Positions 12,976 through 26,306 are shown, counted from the first letter of the stretch. The stretch is DNA of 64,000 nt from Ifrita kowaldi (GCA_013398055.1 VZRS01014563.1:1-64000), one strand, 5' to 3'. Notes: generated by a model not told the origin, from the sequence alone. Translations and numbers: made by a program.

Positions 12976-15735
12976 CAGTGTTTGCTGAGCTGTTTCCCTG
13001 TTTCAAGCCCTCTGACATGAAAAAGCACCTTTAGAGGGCGATGCCTGGGCTGAGGATCAGCACAGACCAAGCCCAGGGTTCCGTGGCCCCTGGGTAGTGT
13101 TGTTTGCTCGGAGCTCTCTCTGCATCAAGCTGCAGAGGCAAAAGGATGAAAAAATGGGGCAAAAAAATATCTTTGGAGCCTCTAATTCATCAAGTGTGCC
13201 TGCAGTTGACATAACATGAATTTTCTTTTCTGGATAGCAATAGATTCTGTGAATTGTGATAGAGTGCCTGGCAAAATTCAGCTATGCAACGTGGGTTCTG
13301 ATAAGGCTGGCAGTCCGTGTGGAATGGGATCCCTCAGTACCTGCCTTTAGACACACAGCATTTTCACTAAGTTCCTTCAGGTAAGAAGCTGAAGAACTTC
13401 ATGCAGAAGTCCAGAAGTAAACAAAAATCCCAGCACAGGAAGGTCTGAACTGATGTAAATCAGTTTAAAGTGGCACAAATGCCTGTATTAACTACCCGAT
13501 GTAGTTCACACCCTGGAGTAACAAATCCAAATTTTTGTGGTCATTTTTATCTATGCACTGACTCTATGTTCTCACAGATTCGCTTTAGGAAAAAGAAACA
13601 ATTGCATAATACATGTTGTCGCTTGTTGAGTTTAGAGGGAAATGAGTTATTTAATAAAAAAATAATTAATCTGTAATCTGTCTTCCATCAGAGACATGGT
13701 ATAGCAGCTCATTTTTCTGCATCAGGCAGGAAGGGTCGTAGCTCTGCTTTTATATAGATTATTTACTTGCTCAATGTTATGTATAGCTCTTAATTTCCAG
13801 TATATTAGCGTGGCCCTTTGGCTGCCTCAGTGTTACCTATGTCAGAAGGTTATGGCCAGAGCAAACAAATGTTAATTTAGGAGGTGCAGTAGCTTTTGCA
13901 GCACCGAGCTCACAAGTCAAAAATTTCTAATATAATTTTCAGAGCGTGGAAGGGTGTGAAAGGTGCAGGAGTTAACGGGTCAGAGACAGCACAGGGGTGG
14001 GGATAACTGAGGGATGTGTGTGTCGTACAAAAGCTGGTGATGTGGTATGGTTTTGACTTGGTAGGGATGGAAAAAACCCTCCTCGCCTTCATTACCTTAT
14101 GCCAGCTTACACTAGAAAATGTAAATGATGGCAGAGATGCAAACAGTGGGAATGGAGTTCACTTTGTCTCACACCAATAACACAGGGCTGAGCAGCCTGC
14201 ACAGGTATTCATAAGCAGTGGGAGGCAAAAAACTCTGGGGAAGCAATAATTACATCTATAATAGGGGTATGAGAGACGTTGGGTTTATTTCCAGGCAAGC
14301 TCTACAACGGTTTCCATGATCTCTCCATATCACACAGTGGTTTATTATTCTTTGTCTAACTGATTGCACGTATTGGTGGTGCAGGTTTAAGTGGCCATTA
14401 GGACAAGATGCCCTTGTCCTAGTGCTGACCACGTCCAGTTTTGCAGAGATAGGCTCAAACCTTTGCAGTTCACTGGCTGCAGCTGCAAAGATGAACAGTT
14501 TCAGTGGTTTATGCATAAATCCCTTTAACACTGCTCTGGAAGCAGAGGGGAGCTTTTGCCATGAGTATAAACAATATGGCACAACCCCCTGCACCAATGT
14601 GCAAACTCCTACCCTTAGAGAAGTGGAGCTTGTGAAGCTTCTAAGCTGATGTTTTCTACTTGTGGTGGGAGTGAAAGATAATTACAAGAGGTGGCCAAGC
14701 TGGCCACTGAGAGGTTTGTGCAGTTGCAGTGCTGGAATTGTCAGCAGGTTGCCTACTCTCAACTTGTTTTGCTCTGGCCTAACCCGAGGATGTTGCTGCT
14801 AACTGGGTGTCCCGATGATCTCGGAGCTCTTGGCTGCAGAGATGAGAGTTGTAGCTCTTCTGAGCACTAAGGAGCTGCACAGAAGCAGGAGTGATAATGA
14901 CAGCATGAATATGCAAGCAGTGCTCAATGCCAGCATCATCAGCACAGATGTTCTCCTGCATCTGGGGTCCATGCACGATTCATCCATTTTGCACATGTTC
15001 CCACTCAGCCAGCTACTCCCAATATTTCCACCCAATGGGGGATGGCTGATTGCTCAGCCTTTATCATATTTTCCTCAAGTTTACTCTGGTAACATCTGTG
15101 TGCAGCCATTATAGACCTGGCGCTCGTTGTGTGTTGGTACTAATTTCCTCTTCTGGTGACAGCAGAGCTCTCGTTTTCTATCCCATTGAACCTGGAAAAT
15201 AAAGCAACCAGTGCTGTCAGACACTGTCAGGCTGCACTCATCCCACCAAACCCTGGAAGTGCTAAGTCCTCCTGTCACTTCTGGGATAAGTTTGGAGCTG
15301 GTGGAAACACTTCTTCCACCAGGACACCTGGGTTGTGCTGCTGGGCATCACCCTGCAGCCAGAGCATTCTCTTAGCTCTGAGTGACACACTCCGCCAATC
15401 CACCCACCAGACTTTGCACCTTTCCTTCCTTTTTGTCATATTAAAAAACCAAAAAAGTAGCCAGCCTATTTATCAAATGGTTACAGAGTTCTTCTGGGCT
15501 GTGGGTTTGGTGGAGTCAGTCCCATTTTGGTAAGGAAGGCCTAGAATCCTGTTGCCCTTTTTTGAACATTGATGAGTGATTTATCTGTAGGGTAGTTGTC
15601 CAAAAATTATCTGCTGCTTCTTCCACATTAAAGAGAGAGGTGAGTGCAATAACTGTCAGCTCAGCATGACTTTATCCTGCCCATATTTGAGTTTTCAAGC
15701 ACCTCCAGTTGTGCTACAGAAGCCTCTGAAAGTGT
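12976..15735. other. unique non-coding DNA, nothing recognised
   Basis: No repeat or exon supported. A CAG abutting GTAAGAAG at 13380/13381, after a pyrimidine-rich stretch, is the only splice-like signal noticed. Confidence 0.55.
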
Positions 15736-15860
15736 AGGATGGTTTGGGTGGGAACCTCTTAGGTCTTCTCATTCCATCCCCCTTGCCAGGGACAGGGAAC
15801 TTTTTTCCAGACCAGGCTGCTCCAAACCTTGTTCAGCCTGGCCTTGAATGTTTTCAGTGG
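15736..15860 (-). mobile_element. CR1 LINE 3' fragment
   Basis: Read on the minus strand this carries the usual avian CR1 3' tail: an ACATTCAAGGCCAGGCTG-type start, the block around GGAGCAGCCTGG, then the GTCCCTGGCAAGGGG and CCCACCCAAACC blocks. The rest of the element is missing, the usual result of 5' truncation at insertion. It is diverged. Left of 15736 the terminal octamer repeats are not recognisable. Confidence 0.75.
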
Positions 15861-16734
15861 AGTTGAGAAGCCAAGTGCCACACAAACCGTGGCACAGCAT
15901 GTGTTCAAGCTCTGACAATGACCATAAACACAGGATTTGCAGCATTCCCTCAGACCCTCACCACGGTTCTTCCTCTTGGGAAACACAGAAATTGTTGAAA
16001 TGAAGGAGCAAACAGCTTTGTGAGTTCCCAGTTCCTAGGAGCAGGATTGGGGTGAGGTTATTAAGAACATATTGCAGTTTAGTTATCAGAAGTGTTTGCA
16101 GGAGTTAGGCTGTTCTTGGTTTGCTCGTTAGTGGGGTGTGCTTTCTGTGAGCAATAATTGAGATTAAACATCCTCTGGGGAAGGAAGTAATTTATTTTGT
16201 AGTAAACTGATATCTGTTGATATGTTAACGTTTCTTACATTATTTATCAGTAGATTTGCATCCATGAACTGGAAAATATAATCTTTTATTGGGTAAGAAA
16301 AGTAATTTAATGTTAAAATTTAATAAAATATTAATTACATATGAAAAGGCTTATGTAGCACAGACCACGTACTATACATTATTACAAATTGTTCATGCTG
16401 AATAAATTGCTTTGCAGAGGAAATGGGAATACATTAGCACAAAATAGAGGCTCTGGAAGGTGGCTGTTCACTTTATGAGATTGGTTGGTACGGCTGAGCA
16501 GGTTGCAGATGTGGATTCATGTCCTGAAGACAGGAAAGCAGGAGAGGAATTGGGGAAGGGCAGCTATCTATCCTTGGGTCTGGAAAGGTTCTGCAGGCTG
16601 AAAGCTCCCTGACTGCAAGGCACTGGAGCTCTGCAGTGTGTCGTTGGTTTGTGTCTCTTTTCCTCTCCTGTTTGAGCACCTGCAGCTGGGAAATGTGGGG
16701 CTCCCACTCTGCAGTTTTCCAGTTCATCAGAACC

Positions 16735-16985
16735 CTAATGATTCAAGGAACAGCGTAGCCGGGCAAAGAGTTGGATTAATGTTGTGACAATTAATTTAGG
16801 ACTTTAATTCATGTCAGGCAGAGGACAAGCCCGGCTGGCACTGGGGAGAATGGTTAAATGGTGGTGGGGAAAGCATTTAATTTCATCCACAATATCAATA
16901 CTCTCTGTTAGCACCCGATTTCAGTGCAGGCCTTCAGCACACAGTTATCCCTGGATTGTACATTAATTTCTGTGTTGAGTCTTGG
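16735..16985. promoter_or_regulatory. candidate conserved non-coding element
   Basis: Unique sequence with repeated ATTA/TAAT cores (GGATTAATG, CAATTAATTTAGG, TTTAATTCATG) between short GC-richer stretches. Function is inferred from composition only. Confidence 0.25.
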
Positions 16986-17912
16986 CCTCACTTAATGTTT
17001 TATGTGCTGAACCAACTGATATCTGAAACAGGGAGCTGCTTGCTTAGATGGGTGATGTCCTGGCAGTGAATGCAACATCCCTGAAAGTTTTTGGAACAAT
17101 GTGCGTGCTCTCTCAGGCAGGAAAACCTTCCTGACTTTCACATGGTCTAGAAAAGTCATGGTTTTGAACTTGGCATTGCTTTGGGTCAAGATGATTTATT
17201 CTGAGGAAACACTCTCGCCTGCTGCACTCTGGCCTTGGCAGAGCTGTTTCCACGGCCCCTTCACAGCCTCTCCTGCAGCACTGGTGGTTCTTCCTCCAAA
17301 GCTCCGTGGATTTTTGAGTGGCAAGGTCACATCTTTGTAGGATTTGTGGCAAAGATGAAAGTTCTTTCCAAGCCCTGTTCCTGAGAGCTAAATCCACCAT
17401 AAAAGCAGGGCTTTCAAGAATTTTTCTAAACAGAGAAATGTTAAGCACTCAGATAAAAATAATATTTTATATGTTTTTTCATTGCAGCCTCTGCAAAAGG
17501 CACCTGTGTTCAGGTGACAGACACTGCACCCATTTGGGAGTGTCCTGCAACTCCCATCCCTTTTCTGCAACCGCTGTAATACCCAGCTAATTTGAGTTTT
17601 TGTTCTTATGTAAGCTGTGTGTTTCTGTGGGCTGGTTGTTGAGTGATTAATAATTAAGACTTGCGTAATTTCCTCTGAATATGTCAAAGCTCATGACTTT
17701 TGCAGTATCCTTTAGTGAGCTGGGTTATCAAATGCCAGTAAAACTTTGTGCACTCAAATTAATTGTCAAATTCATGGAATGAGGCCTGAATACTTGGGTT
17801 GCAGATAACTGTATTTTAATAATATCCTCCACCAAGTGATACAATAACCTACATATTCTGCATGTGTAGCTGTCAGTGCATGTCCATCCCTCATATTTTC
17901 CTTATCTGTCTA

Positions 17913-17935
17913 AGGGCCTTTACATCAAAGGCCCT
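17913..17935. repeat. inverted repeat, 9-bp stem, 5-base loop
   Basis: AGGGCCTTT, ACATC, AAAGGCCCT. A perfect GC-containing stem. Too short for a usual microRNA precursor. Confidence 0.9.
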
Positions 17936-19160
17936 CTTTGGTGCATGCAGTCATGCATACATTTAAATTCACTGCAGTGAGATGATTTTCCAGACATTCC
18001 TTTGTGTGTTTGATGATAAAATTCTAGTGTACTGCTTGGTTATGATGGAGGATGATCCCTGCTCCGTTGTCTCTCAAAGCTGTCACTGTATTTCGTCTGT
18101 ATTTCCACCTCGTCTCTCTGAGCACACAAGAGCAGTGATGAGTTCTACTGTTAAAAAATATGCTGTGTTCTGGCAACACAGACTCAAAAATCAGCATTAA
18201 CTACCCAGAACATCCAGAGTTTGAGGAGAGTGCTCAGGGCAGCTGTGCTGGAAACAGCATTTGCCCTTTTACAGCTGCTGGATGGATCCAGCAACCCTGA
18301 GTCACTGCAGGTGGAAACAGGAATCCCTTCACTCTAACGTGTTCTCATGAGCATATTAAATTAATATATACCCCTGAATCAGGGTGTGTGGATATTTCCT
18401 CCCAGGAATGCTGCTGGGAGTCTATTGCCTGTCATAACATTGATCCAGGCAGTCGGCTCCAATGGATTTGTTAAACGGGTTTTTACATCAGCACATAAAC
18501 CCAGGAATTTATGGCTTGCCATAAGGCACACAAAGTGAGATTTCAGCTCCCCGTGGTGCACAGAACATCACGCATCAGGAATGTCACTGTTCCTTGTAGC
18601 ATCTATTACTCCAACCTGCTGCTAAAACGCAATTCTAGGCTGTGCCTCATGTATTTCAGGAGATGGGCTAAGACAGGAAGATGGAGAAATTGCTGTGGGG
18701 TGGTGGCACGGAGGTGGTAAAACCTATCATTCTCTGAAACCTTTTGTGACTTTATTTCTGAACATGATCCTTTCTAATCCCACTTTTGATAACCCTGACT
18801 GGTCAGATGACCACTAAGAGGATGAATTAAGTGAAAACTCATGAAAATCAAAGTGATGGAATTAAAAAAGTGCCACAGCTACATGATGGATTGTCAGTCT
18901 AAAATGAACTTTTTCACGCCAACAAACTCCTCTGCAAGCTCCATTTTTGTGGAGCAGCTGATGTTAATTGCTGTTAGCAGTGCTGCTTGGGCTCTCCTCC
19001 AGTGTCTCTCTGCTGAAGGGCCTCTTTCAGTTCTGAAGAGCAATTTTTGTCTCCCTTGCAGCCAGCAGCAGTTACCCAGCAAGTCACTCACAGGGTTTCA
19101 AAAGCTGCTGCCAAGCCTTTGCAGCTTCCTCTCCATCCACTCATGATCTCCAGACTTGGT

Positions 19161-19183
19161 GCTATTGTCTCAATGACAATAGC
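19161..19183. repeat. inverted repeat, 9-bp stem, 5-base loop
   Basis: GCTATTGTC, TCAAT, GACAATAGC, with GGT on the left and ACC a few bases further right that could lengthen the stem across a bulge. The arms contain ATTGT/ACAAT, the core bound by SOX factors, in opposed orientation. Confidence 0.9.
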
Positions 19184-22100
19184 AATTATCACCAAAGAGG
19201 CACATTACGGGTGAGTTTTGACTGTCTCTAGAAATAGTTCACACCTTCAAAGCAATGATGTGTTTCACAGCAGCCACGAGCTTCCAGCAACAGCAGCTGC
19301 TCCAGGTAGGTCGTGGTCGAAGGGAACCTTTTATTCTCTTCGAAGAGGTGCAGAATCTACTGAAGGTGATGCTTTGGTCTGACAGGCATAAACTCCCTCG
19401 TGCAGATTTTAATTACCTGTGATGCGTGCTTTTCTGTGAGTCGAGGCACCGAATGCATCTTCACAAGTATGCAGCGAGCCCCTGAGCTGACTCCTGTTTT
19501 GCTGGGTGAATTTCAGCCTTGTTCCATTTTCATTTCATGCACCGGTGTACAAATTTCTTATCAGCTTCTTGCCAGAGTAATGCGTGTCCCATGCTGGGCA
19601 GCTGGATGTCAGGGCAGCGTAAAAATAAAATTGTTTTCCATTGGCTGGGCTTTGGGAATGGAGAGTGAACTGAAAAGCCAGTTACATCCTGGCCTCCATT
19701 TCATACATTTCTCAGGTAAATAGTGACCACAATCAAATAGTTGCCTGCTGGCTGCTTGATACCTGGTATGAGGAGGAATAATAGCACTGGCTGTGCTGAC
19801 AGCTGCCAGGTGCCGTGCCTTTCACAGATAGGATCATCGCTGTCCTTGGAGCCACTTATCCGCGGGAGATGCCGGGTGTCAGTGCACATCTAATATGTGA
19901 TACACACTTGTGCAGCCACACTTCTCGAGGAGGTTGCCACTCAGTCCTTCTCCCATCACATTCCACCTTCCAATCTCCACTCCTTCCCTGTGGTCTGATG
20001 TAACTCTGGAATGGGGAGTGGTGGATGGCAGTGGGTGGGTGCTGTCGGAGCTCCTGCTGGCCCCGTGCTTCTCTTCTGTGTAATAACAGGAATCTGCTTT
20101 CCCTCAAGAGGTGCAGACCCTCCCTTTCATGCTGACAATCCATCTTTCAGCTTGGTTGGAGCCAGGGCTGGACTTTGTGCCATCCTCTGGAGCGAGTCCT
20201 TTCAGTGCTGCTGTCAGTAAACAAAAGAGAGACACTCTAGGAAGGGATGTGCTGGCAGAGGCTGAGAGCCAGCGTTCCACACCGAGCTCAAGCTGCTCTT
20301 TGTAAAAGTTTGGTCAAAAAACTCTTAACAGGGACCTGTGTGGGTAGAGAATGTAAGAAAACCTGGTTTCCTGTGTGTTTGGGTTCATTGATCTAGATGA
20401 CTTTCTTTTTTTTTGTTTCAAATGTTGCACAGCCCTGATCAGACATCAGAGCCTGCTTGGAGAGAATTCTTGGGGTGCTTTAGATGGTCCATTGGAGGCG
20501 AGAGAAGCTTTAAGAGTAGATGACCTGGTGTCCAGGAAAGGTCTGGCTCACAGTGCAGCCTTTTTCTCAGTGGATAACCTTCATAACCTCTCTTTCTTTC
20601 TGCTTCTTCTTTATAAAGCTTGCAGGTATTTTGTATCTTTTTAAACTTTTTCCCCTCAAATTTGATTGAAACCTGATGGACAGGCTGAAAATCTGATTAG
20701 TGAAAGAAAGACAAGCCATACACTCATTCATTTTTTCCTGATAAGATACCAGGCTAGCATCTATAAATTATAAAAGAGCTGCCCTAAATTTCACAAGATA
20801 GGCTTTATCACAAGGGGGAAGAAAGGAAAAAAAAATTATTTGTTTATTCCCTGGATAATGTTTCAGCCATCATTATTCTTGGAACCCTGTAGCTTGCCAC
20901 ATCAAGCGAAGCATCAATTTCTAGACACCCTGCTGACCACACGAGGAAGGATGCCAAGTCCTTCCCAAACCCAGGACAAACAGATGTGCTGCCTGCAGTG
21001 CTGAGCCACCGAGTAGAAAGGTTGGATCAGTTTCTAGGAAATTAACATTATTTAGCCTTTAGCAGAGAAATCCCATCGCGGGTACTCTTTTTAATAATTT
21101 TTCTTGTAGCCTCTGTTTCGTTTGTATAAATTCCCCGGTGTGGGTGTTAATTTTTTGTATCTGTGCAGAATCCAGTGCAGAGGATCAAACAGCAGAGGCT
21201 GAGAAAGCAAACACGTGAGCCTGGGCGATATGGCACAGGAGCACAGGCTCCTCACTCCGCTGGCTGCTGCTCCCAGAACAGCAGAGAAAACTGCTTTCAA
21301 AATACAGCACAACGACTGTCTGAAGCCCATTCAAACCAGAGCAGGACAGACCTCAGAAGGGCCCAAGGTTCTGTTTGGCTCAGATAAGCTTCAGAAAGGC
21401 TCCAACTGTTCCGATGATTATCGGGAAGTCTTGCATCTGCCAGACCGGGCTGCGAAACTTGTCAGGAGCTCCCAGATTTCTTATGAAATTTTTTCGCTGC
21501 TACCTGCTTTGAGCCAGGTGCACCTCTGGAAGGGCCTCAGTAGTGGAGATGAGTGGCACACTAGAAAGAATTAAAATGGGCAGAAGTGTTCGTGTTCCAG
21601 GGAATGTGGCCCTTCGTTCTCTGATTCCAGCTGGGCAGAGATGATAGCAAAGTGTGTGGAAAGGAGGAACAGTCGCTGCCTTTTAGATCCCAGCAGCAGC
21701 AATAAAATTCCCACTCTTCTGGTTGCAAGACTTTTCATTTTTGGGCCAGTTGCTCATCTCATGCAGACCAGGACAGAGTGGGAGCTCCTCCTGCCACCTC
21801 TGTGATTTTAGGTGGAACAAACCACAGATTCTGGCTAACATTCTGACAAAACACGGATTACCAGTATGTGCTGTTCATTCGACTGCTCTCTCTTTCTTCT
21901 CTGGGCTCTGGTGATGTTTGTGAGGCCCCTGCTCCCATGCAGCTGCCTTGGGTTGGAGTTGATCCTGCTTTTTCCTATTTGCCACCACCCTTTTCCATGG
22001 AAGCGTCGAGAGGAACCAACAAGGTAGCAGAAGTCTAAGCGTTAGAAAAGAGTATCCTTTGAAGAAAATGCGCAAAAATATCCTTACTGTGGAGATTCTG

Positions 22101-24239
22101 AACCTCGTGCAGTATTTGTCTGAGGGAGTTGAGCTTATGCCTGTTCTTGTTCCTCATTTCTGAATTGTGCACAAGATCTGAGTTGCAGATCCACAGTGGT
22201 GAGAGTGTTCTTTTGAAATAAATGCATGTAAATGGGGAGTTTGGGATGCTGACATCCCCCAAACCTTTAGAACAGCTTGGTAAAACCATTAGAACCATTG
22301 GTAAAAAATGGTTTGAAAAAAAGATTACCAGGGGATGCATTAAGAGTAAAAACTTTACGTTAAAGCTCAACTATTTTGCTTTAAAAAAGGTTAAAAAAGG
22401 ATTAATCAGCAGTTACCAGACCATATTACATGTGGAGAAACTTCAGAGAAGCCTAGAGCTGAGGAAGAGGTTAACTGACATGGAAGTATGAGGCTGAGAT
22501 GGTTTTGCACTTGGAAATTTCTCTGGCCTTGCTTGTCAGGGACCTGATTCTAGAGAAATCTTTGCACCATTGGCTGAAAAATGCATTTTTGAGACCCAAA
22601 TTCCTGAAACACAATGGTTGTCAGACCACAGAACAGTACAGCAGGCGTGGGAGTGAATTCTGAGGGAATCAACTCCCGGTTTTCATCGGAGTTGTGTATT
22701 ATTGTTACTCTTATATTTCCATTGGATCAATCCTAACTCCAGAAGCTGTTTTCACATGCATGTCCAGGTTTGTCTGCAGCAAAATCAGGATTCTTCTTTC
22801 TTTGGGCTGTAGGAACTCATTTCTGGTTCCCTATAATCCTGTTTTTCTGGTGCAGCTGAAGTTCAGCAAGGGGGGGCACTTTGCAAGCTCTGCTTTTTGC
22901 CATCGGTTTAACATTTTCTGTTTCTTTCTGCAAAGGCTGTGGGACTGTCAAGCATCTCAGATTTTCAAACTATAAATTCTATTCTTTCTCAGTCTGAAGA
23001 GCCCTTGACCACAGCTTCGTTCTTTGTTTCCCACAAGACCCACTGATTAAGTCAGAGGGAATAGTCAGGATTCAAAGAAAAAGCCATTTCTAGGTAAAAA
23101 ATAACAACTCAAGTAGAAGGATTTCACATGAATGCTTTTCTGCTGCTATTTGAATGTATTTTGGGTATATGAGCTAAATGTATTATTCTCTTTGGTGATC
23201 TGCAATAATATATTGCATCTCTAAGAAAAAAGCTCTTTTTTTAAAAAAAAAGTTATTTGCTTGCTTCAGAGCTGTGGCTGCATTAATTCTTAATATTATC
23301 AGGGTTAAAGCATCATCTTTGTTTGAATGGCAAGGGGAAACCTCAGGGTTATTCTCTTTATATACAAAAAATATCTCCAGCAATAACATTTGTCAGTGAT
23401 CCTGTGTTATCTGTGTGAGTGTGAGCAGCTCCTGAGCACAGGGAGATGTTGCTCTACCTCTAATTGCACACTCCACTCTCTCCTGATGGAATTCTATTCC
23501 TTATTATTTCTATTGTGTTGCTGGAAGATGACATAGATCTGGTCTTATTTTCTGGGCCAACCCATGAGTGACTTGGAGACTTGGCAGTGTAGAAGTGATA
23601 AGAAGAATTAGATTAATAAAGAGGAAGGTGAAGAACGGTAACGTGAACAGATGCAAACTCAGTAATTACAATTTTAGCACTGCTATTGCTAAATCTGACT
23701 TTTTTTTTCCTTATTATTTTTTAGCAGTTTCAACAGGGGTTTCTGTAGAAGTTAGAACAAAAAAAAATCCAGCTTGAGGTTTTCTTCTGGCTCACTCACA
23801 AGGGCCGTTTGTTTTTATTTCTACTTTTAGCTCCACAACACATCCTCCATCAGCTTGGACCGAAATCAACTGCCAGAAATAAAAATTCTAATTTGAATTC
23901 TTAATTACCTGCCTTCAGGTATGCTCATGGATCATCACGGGCTAAGGGAATCTGCAGTGATTGTGTAATAATTTAGGACTGGCAGCAGATTAAACAAATG
24001 TGTTCAGCCACAGAGGTTCACTGCTGCCTTGGGGACAGTCCCTGAGTGTGTTTGTAACCCCAGGGCGCTGGGGCTGCTGCAGGTCTGTGGCGAGAACAGA
24101 TCAAGGGTTTGGTCAGGAGCAGGCTCTGGTCATGGATGGTTTGAATGGAGAAGGTTTGTGGGTTTTGTTCCTGTAGCCATGTCCGATTCCATCAGCCCTC
24201 TGAGGAGCTGTGCCCATCCATGTCTGCCCGCAGGCAGAT

Positions 24240-24500
24240 AAAATTCCTCACTGCTGTCCCCACAGGGGAAGTTCTTTAATCAGACCGTGCTTGGGAGACA
24301 AATCCTACTAATTTCGTCCATGCTGATCGCCTCCTTATCTCTAATGAGACAATTTCTGCTGATAATAATCTGGAAGTTGTTTTGTTTCACCAAGAGGAAG
24401 ATAGCCACAGTTATCCAGGCCTCGCTCCATTTAGTTAAATACAGCACTACAGCACATTACAAGCTCTCTTTCAAATTCACTGGCAAACTTCTGGTTTGAT
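24240..24500. promoter_or_regulatory. candidate conserved non-coding element
   Basis: Unique block with CTTTAATCAGACCG, CTCTAATGAGAC and CTGATAATAATC cores, several CpGs and no repeat content. The motif density suggests homeodomain and GATA-type binding. Inferred only. Confidence 0.3.
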
Positions 24501-24760
24501 AGATTTAATTCCCGTGGTAATTCTTGAAATTAATTTCCAGCAATCCAGCAAAGCAGTTGAAACAAGAGGGTCCTAAATCTGTTGCTGGAAGCTGGGTGGT
24601 GATGCCAGTCACCTGGCACGAGTGGGAGGGCAAACAGTGGGACAGAGAGCTCTGCACCAGTGCTGGTGGCAGCTGAGCAAGGGCCCTGCTGCAGACTGGT
24701 GAATTCTCCTTTTGCTTTCCCTGAGGTCCAGGCAGATTTGGTGCATGCTGATACAAGAAA

Positions 24761-24798
24761 GATATATATATATATGTAGATATATATAGATATATAAT
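24761..24798. repeat. (TA)n microsatellite
   Basis: TATATA tract with ATGTAGATATATATAGATA interruptions, about 70 bp left of a polypyrimidine tract. Confidence 0.85.
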
Positions 24799-24866
24799 GT
24801 CTTTTCAGATTTGGCAAAATATTTGAGATACCGATTTTTTTTTTGTTTGCTTTATTAAACCAGAAA

Positions 24867-25010
24867 TTTTCCTTTTCTTCCCTTTTTCCTCTCTCTTTCC
24901 TCCCCTTTTCCTCCTTATTTTCCTCCTTCTTTTCCACCTTCTTTTCCTCCTTTCTCTCCCTCCTTTCTTTTCCTTCTTTTCCTTCTTCTTTTTCTTTCTC
25001 TTCTGCTTTC
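24867..25010. repeat. long polypyrimidine tract
   Basis: About 140 bp of C and T with rare A or G, built from CCTTTT, CCTTCT and CCTCC units without a fixed period. The minus strand gives a K/E-rich open frame that is an artefact. Confidence 0.9.
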
Positions 25011-25060
25011 AAATTTTTTTAAAAAAATATTTTAAAATAGACTCATTACCTGGTATATTA

Positions 25061-25171
25061 GCCAAGGCTCTGACTAACCTGATCTAGTGGAAGGTGTCCC
25101 TGTCCATGGCAGAGGGTTGGAAATACAAATTTTCAGGTCCCTTCCAACCCAAACCATTCCATGATTCCATC
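25061..25171 (+). mobile_element. CR1 LINE 3' fragment
   Basis: The plus strand reads GCCAAGGCTCTGACTAACCT, then the GATCTAGTGGAAGGTGTCCC block and the CTTCCAACCCAAACCATTCC block, ending in ATGATTCCAT, which is the start of the CR1 terminal repeat. A small part after GCCAAGG is deleted compared with other copies. It is 5'-truncated and non-coding, and sits just right of the polypyrimidine tract. Confidence 0.85.
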
Positions 25172-25846
25172 TCTCTGCTTCCACACTCTTGTGCTGGGTC
25201 AAGTAAAAGTATCTGAAAAGTAAAAGCAGTGCCTTTTATAACCAGACAGCTGATTAAAGCGTGTCAGCCAAAGTGAGAGTGCATAATGAGGGCCCAAGGC
25301 TCAGGGTGTACTCTTAGATGGTGGTTAAACATAATCCAGTCGTGCAGCCCAGCCAGGAGTGAGGAAATAACACTCACCGGGACAGATTTTCTTCTGGTCT
25401 CTGTGGAAAGTCAGCATCCACTGTGCTGAGACATTTCCCCACCAGCACTGGCTGCTTTTGCTCTGATTCAGCAGTAGGATTGCCCTGGTGTAGCTCCAAG
25501 ACACCTCCCTGACGTCCATTTGAGTCCTGTTTGGGGTGGGCGCGTTTGCTTTGGAACGGAAGAGGAGCAGAGCGAGGCTGTGTTCCGTGCAAAGGCTCCG
25601 CTCACACCTCTGATCTCTTTGTTCTGCTCTTGTCTTTTTAAAACCTCTCCAGGAGCTGTTTGTGGTGAGGCTCCCTGAGCCTGGGAGCTGTGCATGGTGA
25701 GGCCTCCTGACCTTGCTGCAGTGATATTTGTGTAGAATAGTATTTCCCTGGAAAATGCTTCCCCATTGAATCACTTGGCTAAATTCAAATTAAGCCACTG
25801 TTCAGAGGATGACAGAATTGGACCATCAGAGAATTACAAAAAATCC

Positions 25847-25866
25847 AGCACAATTTAAATTGTGCT
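25847..25866. repeat. perfect 20-bp palindrome
   Basis: AGCACAATTTAAATTGTGCT equals its own reverse complement, with no spacer. Confidence 0.95.
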
Positions 25867-26306
25867 ACCTGCAACTTTCCCACTTTTCTGCAGGAAAATG
25901 AGTGTCCCTTGTTACCAAGAATATCCTAGATATTCCAGCTGGAGCATGTAATGCGTGAGTCAGCCTGAGTCTGCCTTTCAACCAGAATTTTCATTAAAGT
26001 CTCCAAAGTGGTGCTGAGTTTCAAACAAAAACCCAAGGAATGAAACCCAAGAGCAAAAGTTTTGATGAGTTCTACTTTGAATTTTGGTTGCATCTATAGA
26101 GCTCTGGGTAGAGGAAATCAGGCAAAAAATACCAAACTAATTTGAATCCATTCTTTAATTAGCTTCCCTCAGATATGTAATCTTAAAGTGATCTTAAATT
26201 TAAAAGTTTATCCAAAGGCCATTGGAGCTGCTTGGAGTTTCTTCCACTGACATGTGCAGGCTGAAGTGCCCAAGTGGCACAGTTTAATATGAAACGTGAT
26301 TGTTTT

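Larger units (their letters stand above)
15861..24760. other. unique non-coding DNA, nothing further recognised
   Basis: Holds the candidate elements and hairpins listed separately. Two further splice-like signals (near 17484 and 19715) lack a good partner. Confidence 0.55.

Noticed and set aside
24530..25012. 160-codon K/E-rich frame on the minus strand
   Set aside because: Produced by the polypyrimidine tract and TA repeat.
25325..25774. 149-codon frame on the minus strand
   Set aside because: No recognisable domain, no good splice pair that keeps the frame, and it ends near a CR1. A donor-like GTGAGTG at its left end was noted but has no good acceptor partner.
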